From contig NZ_JAASHM010000013.1 in NCBI RefSeq assembly GCF_019734195.1, positions 25,596-89,595 of the forward strand: 64,000 bases of DNA, read 5' to 3'. Positions 54,772-63,208 of the stretch are shown piece by piece. The notes under the pieces were generated by a model. It made no database searches and was not told the DNA's origin. It saw nothing but the letters and a program-made list of their open reading frames with translations. Within the stretch, counting starts at the first letter, position 1. Each line of letters opens with the position of its first letter. Origin of the DNA: Clostridium sp. K13 (GTDB lineage Bacteria; Bacillota; Clostridia; Clostridiales; Clostridiaceae). Position numbers and translations under genes: made by a program.

Positions 54772-54903
54772 TTGGAAATTTTTATTACAGCTTTACTAGT
54801 TATTGCTGCTGGATATATATTATTTAAAAACATAAAAAAATCTTCAAAAGGTGGCTGCAACTGCTCTGGTTGTTCATCACACTGCTCGAAGTACAAAAAA
54901 TAA
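54772..54903 (+). CDS. FeoB-associated Cys-rich membrane protein
   Basis: A 43-residue protein beginning at TTG after GAAGGTGAA. The N-terminal half is one membrane helix (FITALLVIAAGYILF) and the C-terminus is GGCNCSGCSSHCSKY, a cysteine cluster typical of the FeoB-associated Cys-rich family, found directly downstream of feoB in many Firmicutes. Probably helps bind or reduce iron. Too short to be listed by usual gene length cut-offs. Confidence 0.85.
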   Translation: MEIFITALLVIAAGYILFKNIKKSSKGGCNCSGCSSHCSKYKK

Positions 54904-54926
54904 GAACTGCAAATTTTGCAGTTCTT
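54902..54926. terminator. Terminator of the feo operon (bidirectional)
   Basis: Arms AAGAACTGCA and TGCAGTTCTT with a five-base loop, then ATTTTTT, overlapping the stop codon of the Cys-rich protein gene. Confidence 0.88.
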
Positions 54927-54939
54927 ATTTTTTGATTAA

Positions 54940-56040
54940 TTAAATTATAACCTTATTTTTCACTAAAAGTTTTTTGTAGTATATTTTAATTGTTGCTGCT
55001 GTTGGTGATGCTAATAACATTCCTATAGGTCCAAAAAAGCCTCCTCCTATAACAACTGCATATATAATCCAAAATGGTCTTACCCCAACTTTATTTCCTA
55101 TAAGCTTAGGATCTAAATACCATCCATCAAACATCTGTAATGAAAATAATGTTAAAAATACAATTATCCCTTTCATAGGTGATACAAATATATTTATTAA
55201 CAACCCTATAATTTCACCTATAAATGGTCCAAAATAAGGTATCATATTAGTTATTCCTACTAATATGGCTAGTAATATTGCATATTCAGATTGTACTATA
55301 TTTAATAATATAAAAGCTAGTACTCCTATTATCATAGAATCAATTGCCTTTATTCCTATATAAGTTACTATCATAGAATTATAAATCTTAACAAATTCAA
55401 TTATCTTATTACTTTTTTCTTCTTTTAAAACTAGATACATCAGCCTTTTACATTCACACAACAATCGTTCCCTATCCATAAGAATATATATAGCCACTAA
55501 TAAACCAATAATAAACTTTAAAATTATTGATGATAAACTTACCATCTTCATTACTGAACCTTCTAAAGCCGACATAACTATATTTCCTGCTTTATCTATA
55601 TACGTATCAACATTAACTTTAATACCAGTTGTTTTTATAAAACTACTTAATTCTTCTTGGTCTAGTACATCATTAACAAAACCCTCAACAGAATTTATGT
55701 AATTAGGAATATCACTTCCTATTTCTTTTATATTTTCTATTAAACCAGGTATTCCATATAATCCACATATAGTTATTCCACCAATTAAAATAGCATAAGT
55801 TAAAGCTATAGCTACTCCCCTATTTAGCTTTGCTTTTAACTCAAACATATTTACAATGGGAGTTAAAATATACGCAATCACTATTCCATAAATAAATGCC
55901 ATAGATAATGAAATAAATTTTTTGATTACATTAATAAATAAATCAATATTATCTATTAACTTAAATGCTAATAATGCTACTATAATAGTAATTAATACAG
56001 CTATTATTAATCCTCTATATTTATTATTCTTTAAAAACAA
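54940..56040 (-). CDS. AI-2E family transporter
   Basis: A 366-residue membrane protein of the AI-2E/YhhQ-like family with eight or so membrane segments. Family features are the N-terminal FIYGIVIAYILTPIVN segment and the late FGPFIGEIIGLLINI and DGWYLDPKLIGNKVGVRPFWI motifs. Members include TqsA and sodium/proton antiporters; substrate unknown. Translation begins at TTG, with GGTGGAAAG before it. Monocistronic. Confidence 0.88.
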   Translation of the reverse strand: MFLKNNKYRGLIIAVLITIIVALLAFKLIDNIDLFINVIKKFISLSMAFIYGIVIAYILTPIVNMFELKAKLNRGVAIALTYAILIGGITICGLYGIPGLIENIKEIGSDIPNYINSVEGFVNDVLDQEELSSFIKTTGIKVNVDTYIDKAGNIVMSALEGSVMKMVSLSSIILKFIIGLLVAIYILMDRERLLCECKRLMYLVLKEEKSNKIIEFVKIYNSMIVTYIGIKAIDSMIIGVLAFILLNIVQSEYAILLAILVGITNMIPYFGPFIGEIIGLLINIFVSPMKGIIVFLTLFSLQMFDGWYLDPKLIGNKVGVRPFWIIYAVVIGGGFFGPIGMLLASPTAATIKIYYKKLLVKNKVII

Positions 56041-56163
56041 ACGCTTTCCACCCCATTTTTTGCCACATGCTATCTTAATTATAGCAAAAATACTGTAAAT
56101 TATATATTAAGATTTCATCATATTTTAATAAAAACCACTTATTCTATAATTAGTTATTAAGTA

Positions 56164-57855
56164 TTATATGTTTTCTACCACTTCAATACCTATTAAATCT
56201 AAAGCATTCTTAATAACTTTGCAAGTAGCCTCAACTAAAACTAATCTTGCTTTCATTATCTCCTTATCCTCTAAGCTTAATATTAAATTTGAACTATAAA
56301 ATTTATTTAAAGCTTTTGCAACTTCAATTACATATTTTATTATTATAGATGGATCTATTGTCTCTACAGCTATATGAATTATAGAATTAAAGTTTTTCAA
56401 TCTCTTAACTAATTCAAATTCATCTTGAGAATTTAATTTATTAAAATCAGGATTTTTACTTATCTCTATATTACTGGATAATATCAATTTTGCACCACTA
56501 TATATTTTTTGAACATAGAAAATTCTTTCACTTTCAATTAAAAGGTTTTTATTAAAATCAAATACAATATTTTTTTCTCTGGAATTATTTAAAATAGTAA
56601 ATATTACTTCTCCTATAGCTAGCTTTTTAATAATTTCTTTCTTATTTTGTAATTTTGGATTTTTTTCATTTATAACCTCCCAAATTACAGAACTAACTTG
56701 TTGTATAAGCTTCTCCAAAATACTACTTTTATCTTTTCTTATCAATACACTTCCATCTGTAAATTTAACTAATCCAACACCTACATATAGACAATCATTT
56801 TTCCACTCATAACCTGATAATTCCAACACCTTAAATAGTTGCTTAAAATATGATGATTTATTTATTCCTCCAACATATATAGATTTATAGAAATCATCTT
56901 CCTCTTTTCTATAAATAGCTACTGTTAAATCTCTTATTATATCTATTTCTATATCATCAGATCTTAGAATAATTGCTGGAGGCATATTATACTTATCAAG
57001 CTTTATTACCTTTACCCCATCAATATCATCTACTAGATTCTTTTCTTCTAATTTATTGATTTCAAATTTAATCTTATTATTATAAAAAGACTCTTCTAAA
57101 TTTAAATCAGTTCTTATGTTAAAAACATTATGCACTTCCTTAAACTCTTTTAAGCTTAAATATTTAAATCTATTCCATATGTTTATAGCTTTTATATTAC
57201 CTTCTTCTAATGCTTTAAAATGTTTTTTCCCTTGAATATTAATTAATATATCTTTTTCCGCCTCTTCTTTAAACTTATTATATATCCTTGATACTTCTCC
57301 CACCACATTCTTTTCTAGAGCTTCTTCATCTCCCCATCTTTTATATGCATATATTAGCTTACCAAATTGTTGTTCCCAATCTCTTATATGATTTATCACT
57401 TTAACATTATATCCTTCCTTTTCAAACAATCTAGAAAGGCAGGTTGCTAGTATAGCATGGCATAAATTCTCCACTTCAAATTCTTTACATATATTAGGTG
57501 ATAAATATTCGATACATATTGTTTTTCCTGCTCCAATATCAGATTTCCCATAATTATCTCCTTTAAATATTATTTCTTCTAAAGTATTTTTTATAAATAG
57601 CTCTCTATTAATAAAGAAATTTAAATATGGTCCTATATTTTCTATTTTTTCAAATACATCGCTTTTTATATTCTCTTGTAAATCCTTTGCCATTATATTA
57701 GGATCTTTTCTAACAGTCTTAGCTACTTCAAAACATGGGAATGTATAATCTCCCATTTCTGAACTTGGTGGGATTTCTATTAATTTTTCTATAGTTTCTA
57801 ACTCTATATCAACTTGGCTCTTTATAGCTGCTGCAACCTTGCTTTTATAATTCAT
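56164..57855 (-). CDS. Arginyl-tRNA synthetase paralogue with a replaced HIGH motif
   Basis: A 563-residue protein, the full length of clostridial ArgRS. The N-terminal add-1 domain (EKLIEIPPSSEMGDYTFPCFEVAK), catalytic domain, and C-terminal anticodon-binding domain (ALNKFYSSNLIL, then ARLVLVEATCKVIKNALDLIG) are all present. In genuine ArgRS the segment after SPNIAKP reads F-H-V-G-H-L; here it is SPNICKEFEVENL, so residues 127-130 (EVEN) replace HVGH. DWGTQFGKL has become DWEQQFGKL, and the KMSK-equivalent region reads FTDGSVLIRKDKS. Both ATP-binding motifs are lost, yet the frame is intact. It probably does not charge tRNA. The ATG at 57855 follows GAGGG. Divergent from a Ppx/GppA-HD gene. 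Confidence 0.85.
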   Translation of the reverse strand: MNYKSKVAAAIKSQVDIELETIEKLIEIPPSSEMGDYTFPCFEVAKTVRKDPNIMAKDLQENIKSDVFEKIENIGPYLNFFINRELFIKNTLEEIIFKGDNYGKSDIGAGKTICIEYLSPNICKEFEVENLCHAILATCLSRLFEKEGYNVKVINHIRDWEQQFGKLIYAYKRWGDEEALEKNVVGEVSRIYNKFKEEAEKDILINIQGKKHFKALEEGNIKAINIWNRFKYLSLKEFKEVHNVFNIRTDLNLEESFYNNKIKFEINKLEEKNLVDDIDGVKVIKLDKYNMPPAIILRSDDIEIDIIRDLTVAIYRKEEDDFYKSIYVGGINKSSYFKQLFKVLELSGYEWKNDCLYVGVGLVKFTDGSVLIRKDKSSILEKLIQQVSSVIWEVINEKNPKLQNKKEIIKKLAIGEVIFTILNNSREKNIVFDFNKNLLIESERIFYVQKIYSGAKLILSSNIEISKNPDFNKLNSQDEFELVKRLKNFNSIIHIAVETIDPSIIIKYVIEVAKALNKFYSSNLILSLEDKEIMKARLVLVEATCKVIKNALDLIGIEVVENI

Positions 57856-57993
57856 TATTTCCCTCATCTTTATATTATTATTTAATAAATTATAAGTAAA
57901 AAAAATATTTTTTGTCAACAAACCTTTATTTTTCTGCTACTTTTATATATCATAATAATTATATTAAGTATTAATGATAGGAATGGTGTTTAT

Positions 57994-59511
57994 ATGATTA
58001 GAGTTGGTATAATTCATATAGGTTCTAGTAAAATTAGATTAATGTTAGCAGAAGTCGAAGATATTGGATATTTTAAGGTTATAGATGAACTTAAAACTCC
58101 TTTTAAAGTTTGTTATGAATTATCAAAAGAATGTGTCTTATGTAGTGAAAAGCTTAATTATATCTTATCTACTTTAAGAACCTATAAATCCCTTTGTGAA
58201 GCTTCAGGAACAAAAGAAATTTTTACAATTACAACTAGCTTTTTTAATGATATTAAAGATAGCGAGTCTATAATATCTATGATAAAACTAAATCTAAATT
58301 TAGATTTAAAAATTTTATCTCCGGAAGAAGAAATTAAATTTACAGCATTAAGCGTAAATAGAAGCTTAAATACAACTAATTCTCTTATAGTTGAAATAAC
58401 AGGAACATCAACAAATTTAATATCTATGAAAAATAAAGAAATTGCTAACTGGGTATCTCTACCCTTTGGTGGAATAAATTTAGCTTATACTTTCAATATT
58501 GCTGATAGAATATTAAATTCTAATTTAGATGAATCAATATCTTTTTTAAAAGATAAATTAAATGATATATCTTGGTTAAACAATGAATTTGAATCTATAA
58601 TTCTTGTAGGTGAGTTTGCTAAAACAGTTGTTAAAATAGATAAATTTAAAACGCATTATCCTCTTGAATTAATTAATAATTATGAATTATCCCCAGTTGG
58701 AATTCATGAAATCTATAACGTTATAAAATGTAAGGATTTAAAGCTTAGACGTAAAGTTGAAGGAATGGATTTAGATATGGTAGATAGCATATTTAGCTGC
58801 TTACTTATATTTAATGAGATAATTAAAATAGCCTCTCCTGATAGCATAAGGGTATCTAATAACTCAATTAGAGAGGGTCTTCTTTATGATTATCTTTATA
58901 AAAATTATGATGTAATAGAGAACAATTTAGATTACAGTATTTATGGTATATTAAATTCTTTAAATTCCAATATACCTCATGCACAACATGTATACTTCTT
59001 ATCTTCTATTTTATTTGATAAGTTAAAACCACTTCATAGATTAGAAGATAAATACTTAAATATATTAAAAACTGGAGCTATGCTTCATGATTGCGGAATT
59101 AGTATTAATTATCAAAATCATCATAAACATTCATTATATATTATCTTAAACTCATTTATTAATGAGCTTACACATAAGGAACATCTAATGAGTGCTGCAA
59201 TTGCTGCTTCTCATAGATTTAATAATTATCATTTACCTTTAGCTCAATTTTCTTATTTAATAAACAAGTTAGATATTGATATAATTAATAAAATTGGTGC
59301 TCTTGTAAAAATAGCTGAAGGTTTAGATAGAAGTCTTGTAGGTGTTGTAAAGAAATTAAGAGTCTATTTTGATGATGAAAAAGTTGTTATTACGGTTTCA
59401 TCTCCAAGCAATTTAGATGTAGAAATACATCAAGCGATGCGTGGAAAAGATTTCTTCAAAGAAATATATCATAGAGATTTATTTATAGAAAAGGAAAGGT
59501 GGCAAAATTAA
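57994..59511 (+). CDS. Ppx/GppA-like protein fused to an HD domain
   Basis: A 505-residue protein. Residues 1-300 are an exopolyphosphatase/guanosine pentaphosphatase (Ppx/GppA) fold, with VGIIHIGSSKIRLMLAE at the start. Conserved catalytic segments are altered: the usual 'SAVREARN' reads TTSFFNDIKDS (about 80-90), and the 'DIGGGSTE' phosphate loop reads VEITGTSTNL (about 133-142). LSPEEEI keeps the E pattern. Residues 315-505 hold an HD domain with His365-Asp366 (LHDCGI), HHKHS and SHRFN. The HD part looks active; the first part looks weakened. It may act on (p)ppGpp or polyphosphate. A terminator overlaps its end. Confidence 0.8.
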   Translation: MIRVGIIHIGSSKIRLMLAEVEDIGYFKVIDELKTPFKVCYELSKECVLCSEKLNYILSTLRTYKSLCEASGTKEIFTITTSFFNDIKDSESIISMIKLNLNLDLKILSPEEEIKFTALSVNRSLNTTNSLIVEITGTSTNLISMKNKEIANWVSLPFGGINLAYTFNIADRILNSNLDESISFLKDKLNDISWLNNEFESIILVGEFAKTVVKIDKFKTHYPLELINNYELSPVGIHEIYNVIKCKDLKLRRKVEGMDLDMVDSIFSCLLIFNEIIKIASPDSIRVSNNSIREGLLYDYLYKNYDVIENNLDYSIYGILNSLNSNIPHAQHVYFLSSILFDKLKPLHRLEDKYLNILKTGAMLHDCGISINYQNHHKHSLYIILNSFINELTHKEHLMSAAIAASHRFNNYHLPLAQFSYLINKLDIDIINKIGALVKIAEGLDRSLVGVVKKLRVYFDDEKVVITVSSPSNLDVEIHQAMRGKDFFKEIYHRDLFIEKERWQN

Positions 59512-59525
59512 TTGCCACCCTTTTA
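59495..59525. terminator. Bidirectional terminator at the 3' end of the Ppx/GppA-HD gene
   Basis: Arms GGTGGCAA and TTGCCACC with a six-base loop containing the stop codon, then CTTTTATT. It separates it from the convergent M50-like gene. Confidence 0.7.
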
Positions 59526-60203
59526 TTATATTCCAAATATTAATCTTGCCAACGTCATAAAAGCATTATAAATAAAGTTTACTGGTATTGATAAAATACT
59601 TCCTCCAATAAATATAATTGCAATAAGTATTAAAAATTGATATTGATATATCTTATCTGAAACTTTATAAAATGTTTTTGGCCATAAATCTCTAAATATT
59701 TCAAAACCAGCTAAACCTGGTATAGGTAATAAGTTAAATACAAATAAGCTTATATTTACCGTAGCAATAAGTCTTATCATATTAATTAAGATGAAGAATA
59801 TTGTATCTGGTAAAATGTTAGGTAAGAATATTGTATCTGGTAAAATGTTAGGTAAGAATTTATATGTAGCTACATATAGTATTGTTCCTAAAAAACCAAC
59901 TAATAAATTAGCTAATGGTGCTGCAACAGAAACCTTTATTGCATCCTTATATCCTCTTTTATATGCACTTGGATTAGTATTTAATGGTTTAGTCCATCCA
60001 AATCCCGCTATTAAAATCATTAAAAATCCAATTAAATCAACATGTTCAGCTGGATTTAAAGTTAATCTCCCTTGAAATCTTGGAGTTTTATCTCCTAATT
60101 TATCCGCAACTAAAGCCTTAGCGTATCCTTGTGCTGTAAATGCTATTAAAATAGCTGGAATTTTCAAAATATATCCTAGTAATTGTAATTTAAATGAGCT
60201 CAT
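59526..60203 (-). CDS. Site-2-protease-family (M50) homologue lacking catalytic residues
   Basis: A 225-residue membrane protein with the layout of short M50B site-2 proteases (about six helices). Relatives have FHEYAHA in the first helix; here it reads AQGYAKA at 24-30, so the zinc ligands and catalytic Glu (His25, Glu26, His29 positions) are Gln, Gly and Lys. The third ligand Asp in 'LLPIPPLDG' reads LLPIPGLAG (Ala165). GRLTLNPAEHVDLIGF and GFGWTKP are otherwise conserved. The protein should not cleave peptides. Residues 117-126 and 127-136 are an exact tandem duplicate. The ATG at 60203 follows GGAAGGGAG. Convergent with the Ppx/GppA-HD gene. Confidence 0.82.
   Translation of the reverse strand: MSSFKLQLLGYILKIPAILIAFTAQGYAKALVADKLGDKTPRFQGRLTLNPAEHVDLIGFLMILIAGFGWTKPLNTNPSAYKRGYKDAIKVSVAAPLANLLVGFLGTILYVATYKFLPNILPDTIFLPNILPDTIFFILINMIRLIATVNISLFVFNLLPIPGLAGFEIFRDLWPKTFYKVSDKIYQYQFLILIAIIFIGGSILSIPVNFIYNAFMTLARLIFGI
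59794..59853. repeat. 30-bp exact tandem duplication within the M50-like gene
   Basis: Two adjacent identical 30-base copies (59794-59823 and 59824-59853), in frame, each encoding LPNILPDTIF in the loop before the fourth membrane helix. Confidence 0.9.
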
Positions 60204-60285
60204 TATTTCACTCCCTTCCTCTATTCTTTTAATTATTATACCATATATTATGGTATATATTATCATATTAATAATAAATTCATAA

Positions 60286-60328
60286 AAAAAGGATGATATG
60301 AATCACCCTATTCATATAATCCTTTTTA
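60286..60328 (-). terminator. Terminator of the LCP gene
   Basis: Arms AAAAGGAT...ATATGAAT and ATTCATAT...ATCCTTTT form a near-perfect stem that ends just before the LCP stop; A and T runs flank both sides. Confidence 0.8.
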
Positions 60329-60331
60329 AGT

Positions 60332-61747
60332 TTAATTTGCAGGTACTATTACATTATTACCTGAAGATCCTTCCGGCGCTCCATTAGATCCATCCTCTGT
60401 CCCTGGATCAGGTGTTGGTTCTGGTTCTGGTGTTGGTTCTGGCTCCGGTGTTGGTTCTGGATCAGGTGTTGGTTCTGGTTCCGGTGTTGGTTCTGGATCA
60501 GGTGTCGGTGTTGGTGTCGGTGTTGGTGTTGGTTCTGGTGTTGGCTCTGGTTTTATTGAACCTGAGTTATTTGAACCATTTTCATTTCCATTACCATTAT
60601 TTTGATTTCCAGAATTATTATTAGATGGTGGAGTAACAATATCCTCACTATTATCTATATAATCTTCTGGATTAATATTATGCCTATCATTGTACTCTTC
60701 TGATTCTGCTTTATAATCAGACATTGCTTGCTTAAATGAAGCATAATCATATTCATCTGGATTTGGAATTGTACCTTCATATACAAATCTTTCTAAGAAT
60801 TTGGCATTTTGTTCTTTATCCATTAAGAATACCCATCCTAAATTCTTATATAATCCTCCATCTGCCAACTCTGGAATTGGTATTTGAAGTTGTTCAATAT
60901 CTAAACTTGGGAATTTATAAATAGTATATGCCATATTTAAAGCTTGTATTGGCTCAATATTTGTTTTTATATGTTCAAGCATGCTATTCATTATTCCTAA
61001 ATACTTACTTGGTTTAGTTTCTTTTAACTTTTCAGCTACCTTTATTAATACTTCTCTTTGTCTGTCTGTTCTAGCATATTCATCACCAACGCCTTTTCTT
61101 ATTCTTGCATAAGATAAAGCTTGTTTTCCATTTAAAACTTGTAATCCTGATTGTGTAACTGGACAATCATTTCCACCTGTAGATTCACCTATATATTTGT
61201 TTAATTCATCAAGCATATAGTCTTCTACATTTAATTCTAATCCACCCATTTGGTCAATAATTGCTTCAAATCCCCAGAAATTAATAATTACATATTTATC
61301 AAGACTAATTCCATATGTCTCTTTTATAGTTTGAATTAATAAATCTGGTCCTCCATATGCTAATGCAGCATTTAATTTCCCTTCACCATGTCCTGGAATA
61401 TTAACTAAAGTATCTCTAAATAATGAAGTTAATCTTATTTGTTTATTATTATTATCTAGTGTAGCAATAATAATAGAATCTGCTCTAGATGCTTCATCTA
61501 ATGTTCTTGCATCAGTTCCTATCAACAGAACATTTGTTATTCCTTCAACTTCCTTATATTCAGTTTCTGATATTGTCTCAGAAGGACTTAATCCTGAATA
61601 TATTTTACTTCTAATATACATATACCCTGATGCAAGAGTACATATTAATAAAGCAAAAACAATAAGTGTAGAGATTATAACCTTCTTCTTAGTTGACCAC
61701 CTTTTCTTATTAGAACGTTTTTTTCCTTTTCCTTTTGGTTCACTCAT
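60332..61747 (-). CDS. LytR-CpsA-Psr (LCP) family wall-polymer transferase
   Basis: A 471-residue type II membrane protein that attaches teichoic-acid-like polymers to peptidoglycan. A short very basic cytoplasmic N-terminus is followed by a membrane helix (about 25-45) and an extracellular LCP domain (about 65-300) with LIGTDAR, SRADSIIIAT (Arg/Asp for lipid phosphate and Mg2+), RLTSLFRDT, KLNAALAYGG, and YARIRKGVGDEYARTDRQR. The C-terminal 100 residues are a Pro/Glu/Asp/Thr-rich repeat (PEPTPEP units) then a Ser/Asn tail, unusual for LCP proteins and likely to reach through the wall. GAAGGGATG precedes the ATG. Monocistronic. Confidence 0.9.
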   Translation of the reverse strand: MSEPKGKGKKRSNKKRWSTKKKVIISTLIVFALLICTLASGYMYIRSKIYSGLSPSETISETEYKEVEGITNVLLIGTDARTLDEASRADSIIIATLDNNNKQIRLTSLFRDTLVNIPGHGEGKLNAALAYGGPDLLIQTIKETYGISLDKYVIINFWGFEAIIDQMGGLELNVEDYMLDELNKYIGESTGGNDCPVTQSGLQVLNGKQALSYARIRKGVGDEYARTDRQREVLIKVAEKLKETKPSKYLGIMNSMLEHIKTNIEPIQALNMAYTIYKFPSLDIEQLQIPIPELADGGLYKNLGWVFLMDKEQNAKFLERFVYEGTIPNPDEYDYASFKQAMSDYKAESEEYNDRHNINPEDYIDNSEDIVTPPSNNNSGNQNNGNGNENGSNNSGSIKPEPTPEPTPTPTPTPTPDPEPTPEPEPTPDPEPTPEPEPTPEPEPTPDPGTEDGSNGAPEGSSGNNVIVPAN

Positions 61748-62192
61748 ATCTGTGCCATCCCTTCAAAAATATTAATTTTTAATATTAAAAGTTAAATGTA
61801 TGCATTATTATTTCAAATATAGTTTATGTAATTTAAATTTTATAATTATAAATTAACAAATATAATAATACCACATTTTACAGGAAATTTTAAATTTTTA
61901 AGAATATTTTTGTAATTTGTTAAAAATTTATATAATTATTATAAATCTCCCATTATAAAACAGATATTTTTTTCTCATTTTATTATTTTTTTAACAAATT
62001 AACTTATTTTTATACTTTATATCTTTGAATTGTAAACATCTTTTATAACATTTTGGATATACTATAAAAAGAGAAAGTTATATTTTAAACTAATATTTTA
62101 ATAAATAAAAGAGAATTTAATATTTACTTATATTATTTAAAGTATTATTATAAGTATTGTGCAAAATTTAGATGATTGATGGAGGTCTTTTT
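61748..62192. other. AT-rich divergent region between LCP and arginase genes
   Basis: This 445-base gap separates divergent genes, so it must hold both promoters. It is very AT-rich with many A and T runs; I see no open reading frame, tRNA, riboswitch fold or clear repeat. A -10-like TATACT lies at 62068-62073 for the arginase gene, without a convincing -35. Confidence 0.4.
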
Positions 62193-63092
62193 ATGAATAT
62201 AAGTATTATTGGAATGCCTCTTTTTTATGGTTGTGATAAACCTGGTGTAGAAAAGGGACCTGAAGAATTAAGAAAAAACAACCTTATAAATATTTTTGAA
62301 GAAAATCATACTGTTTATGATTTAGGAGATATTGAAGTTGAAAAAGTAAATGCTGAAGATAAATTTTTAGGTAATTCAAAACTAAAATATTTAGATCAAG
62401 TTGTTTCGGCAAATAATGGACTAGCTGCTAAAGTTTTAAGTGCATTTGAAAACAACACTTTGCCTTTTATTGTTGGTGGTGATCATTCCTTAGCTTTAGG
62501 ATCAATTGCTGGTGCTAGTAAATTTTTAGGAAATGACTTAGCTGTAATTTGGATTGATGCTCACGGAGATATAAATACTCATGAAACCTCACCATCTGGA
62601 AATATTCATGGAATGCCATTAGCTGCATCAATGGGTATAGGATATAAAAAGTTAACATCTATTTTCTTCGATAGCTTTAAAGTAAAACCCGAAAATGTTT
62701 TTATTCTAGCTTGTCGTGATTTAGATGATGGTGAAGTAGCTTTAATAGATGAATTAAATATGAATGTTTGGACAAATAAAGATATAAATGATAAAGGTAC
62801 AGAAGTAGTTATTAATGAATTATTATCATTAATAAAACAAAAAAATATAAAAAACATTCATCTTTCTTATGATATAGATTGTTTAGATCCAGAATATGTT
62901 CCTGGTACTGGTACTCCAGTTCACAACGGATTGTCTTTTATTCAAAGTAAAGAATTATTAGTATCTGTTTTAGGTACAAGCTTGGTAAAATCTATAGATT
63001 TTGTAGAGTATAATCCTGCTTTAGATAAAAATAATAAAACTAAAGAAACCTGTATAGAATTATTAAAGCTTATATCTAAAACATTAAAGTAA
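62193..63092 (+). CDS. rocF: Arginase
   Basis: A 299-residue dimanganese hydrolase that splits arginine into ornithine and urea in the cytosol. Metal motifs are complete: FIVGGDHSLALG (His), WIDAHGDINTH (Asp, His, Asp), SYDIDCLDPEYVPGTGTP (two Asp) and VEYNP. The length is typical of Firmicute arginase. The start at 62193 comes after TGGAGGTC; a longer frame from 62172 has no ribosome site. Monocistronic with its own terminator. Confidence 0.93.
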   Translation: MNISIIGMPLFYGCDKPGVEKGPEELRKNNLINIFEENHTVYDLGDIEVEKVNAEDKFLGNSKLKYLDQVVSANNGLAAKVLSAFENNTLPFIVGGDHSLALGSIAGASKFLGNDLAVIWIDAHGDINTHETSPSGNIHGMPLAASMGIGYKKLTSIFFDSFKVKPENVFILACRDLDDGEVALIDELNMNVWTNKDINDKGTEVVINELLSLIKQKNIKNIHLSYDIDCLDPEYVPGTGTPVHNGLSFIQSKELLVSVLGTSLVKSIDFVEYNPALDKNNKTKETCIELLKLISKTLK

Positions 63093-63096
63093 AAAA

Positions 63097-63134
63097 AACA
63101 CTTTTATATTAATATAAATTAATATAAAAGTGTT
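63097..63134 (+). terminator. Terminator of the arginase gene
   Basis: Perfect arms AACACTTTTATATTAAT and ATTAATATAAAAGTGTT with a four-base loop, then TTTTTATT. Confidence 0.92.
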
Positions 63135-63208
63135 TTTTATTATTAATTTGTTTATTAAGATAAGTTATGATATTATAAAATGAATAAGTAAAATTTTTGG
63201 AGGAAAAG

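Noticed and set aside
60412..60624. Plus-strand 70-codon frame opposite the LCP tail
   Set aside because: It is the complementary reading of the proline/acidic repeat, has no ribosome site and no recognisable protein.
61748..62192. Riboswitch or small RNA in the long LCP-arginase gap
   Set aside because: The DNA is uniformly AT-rich with no strong stems or conserved riboswitch core visible.
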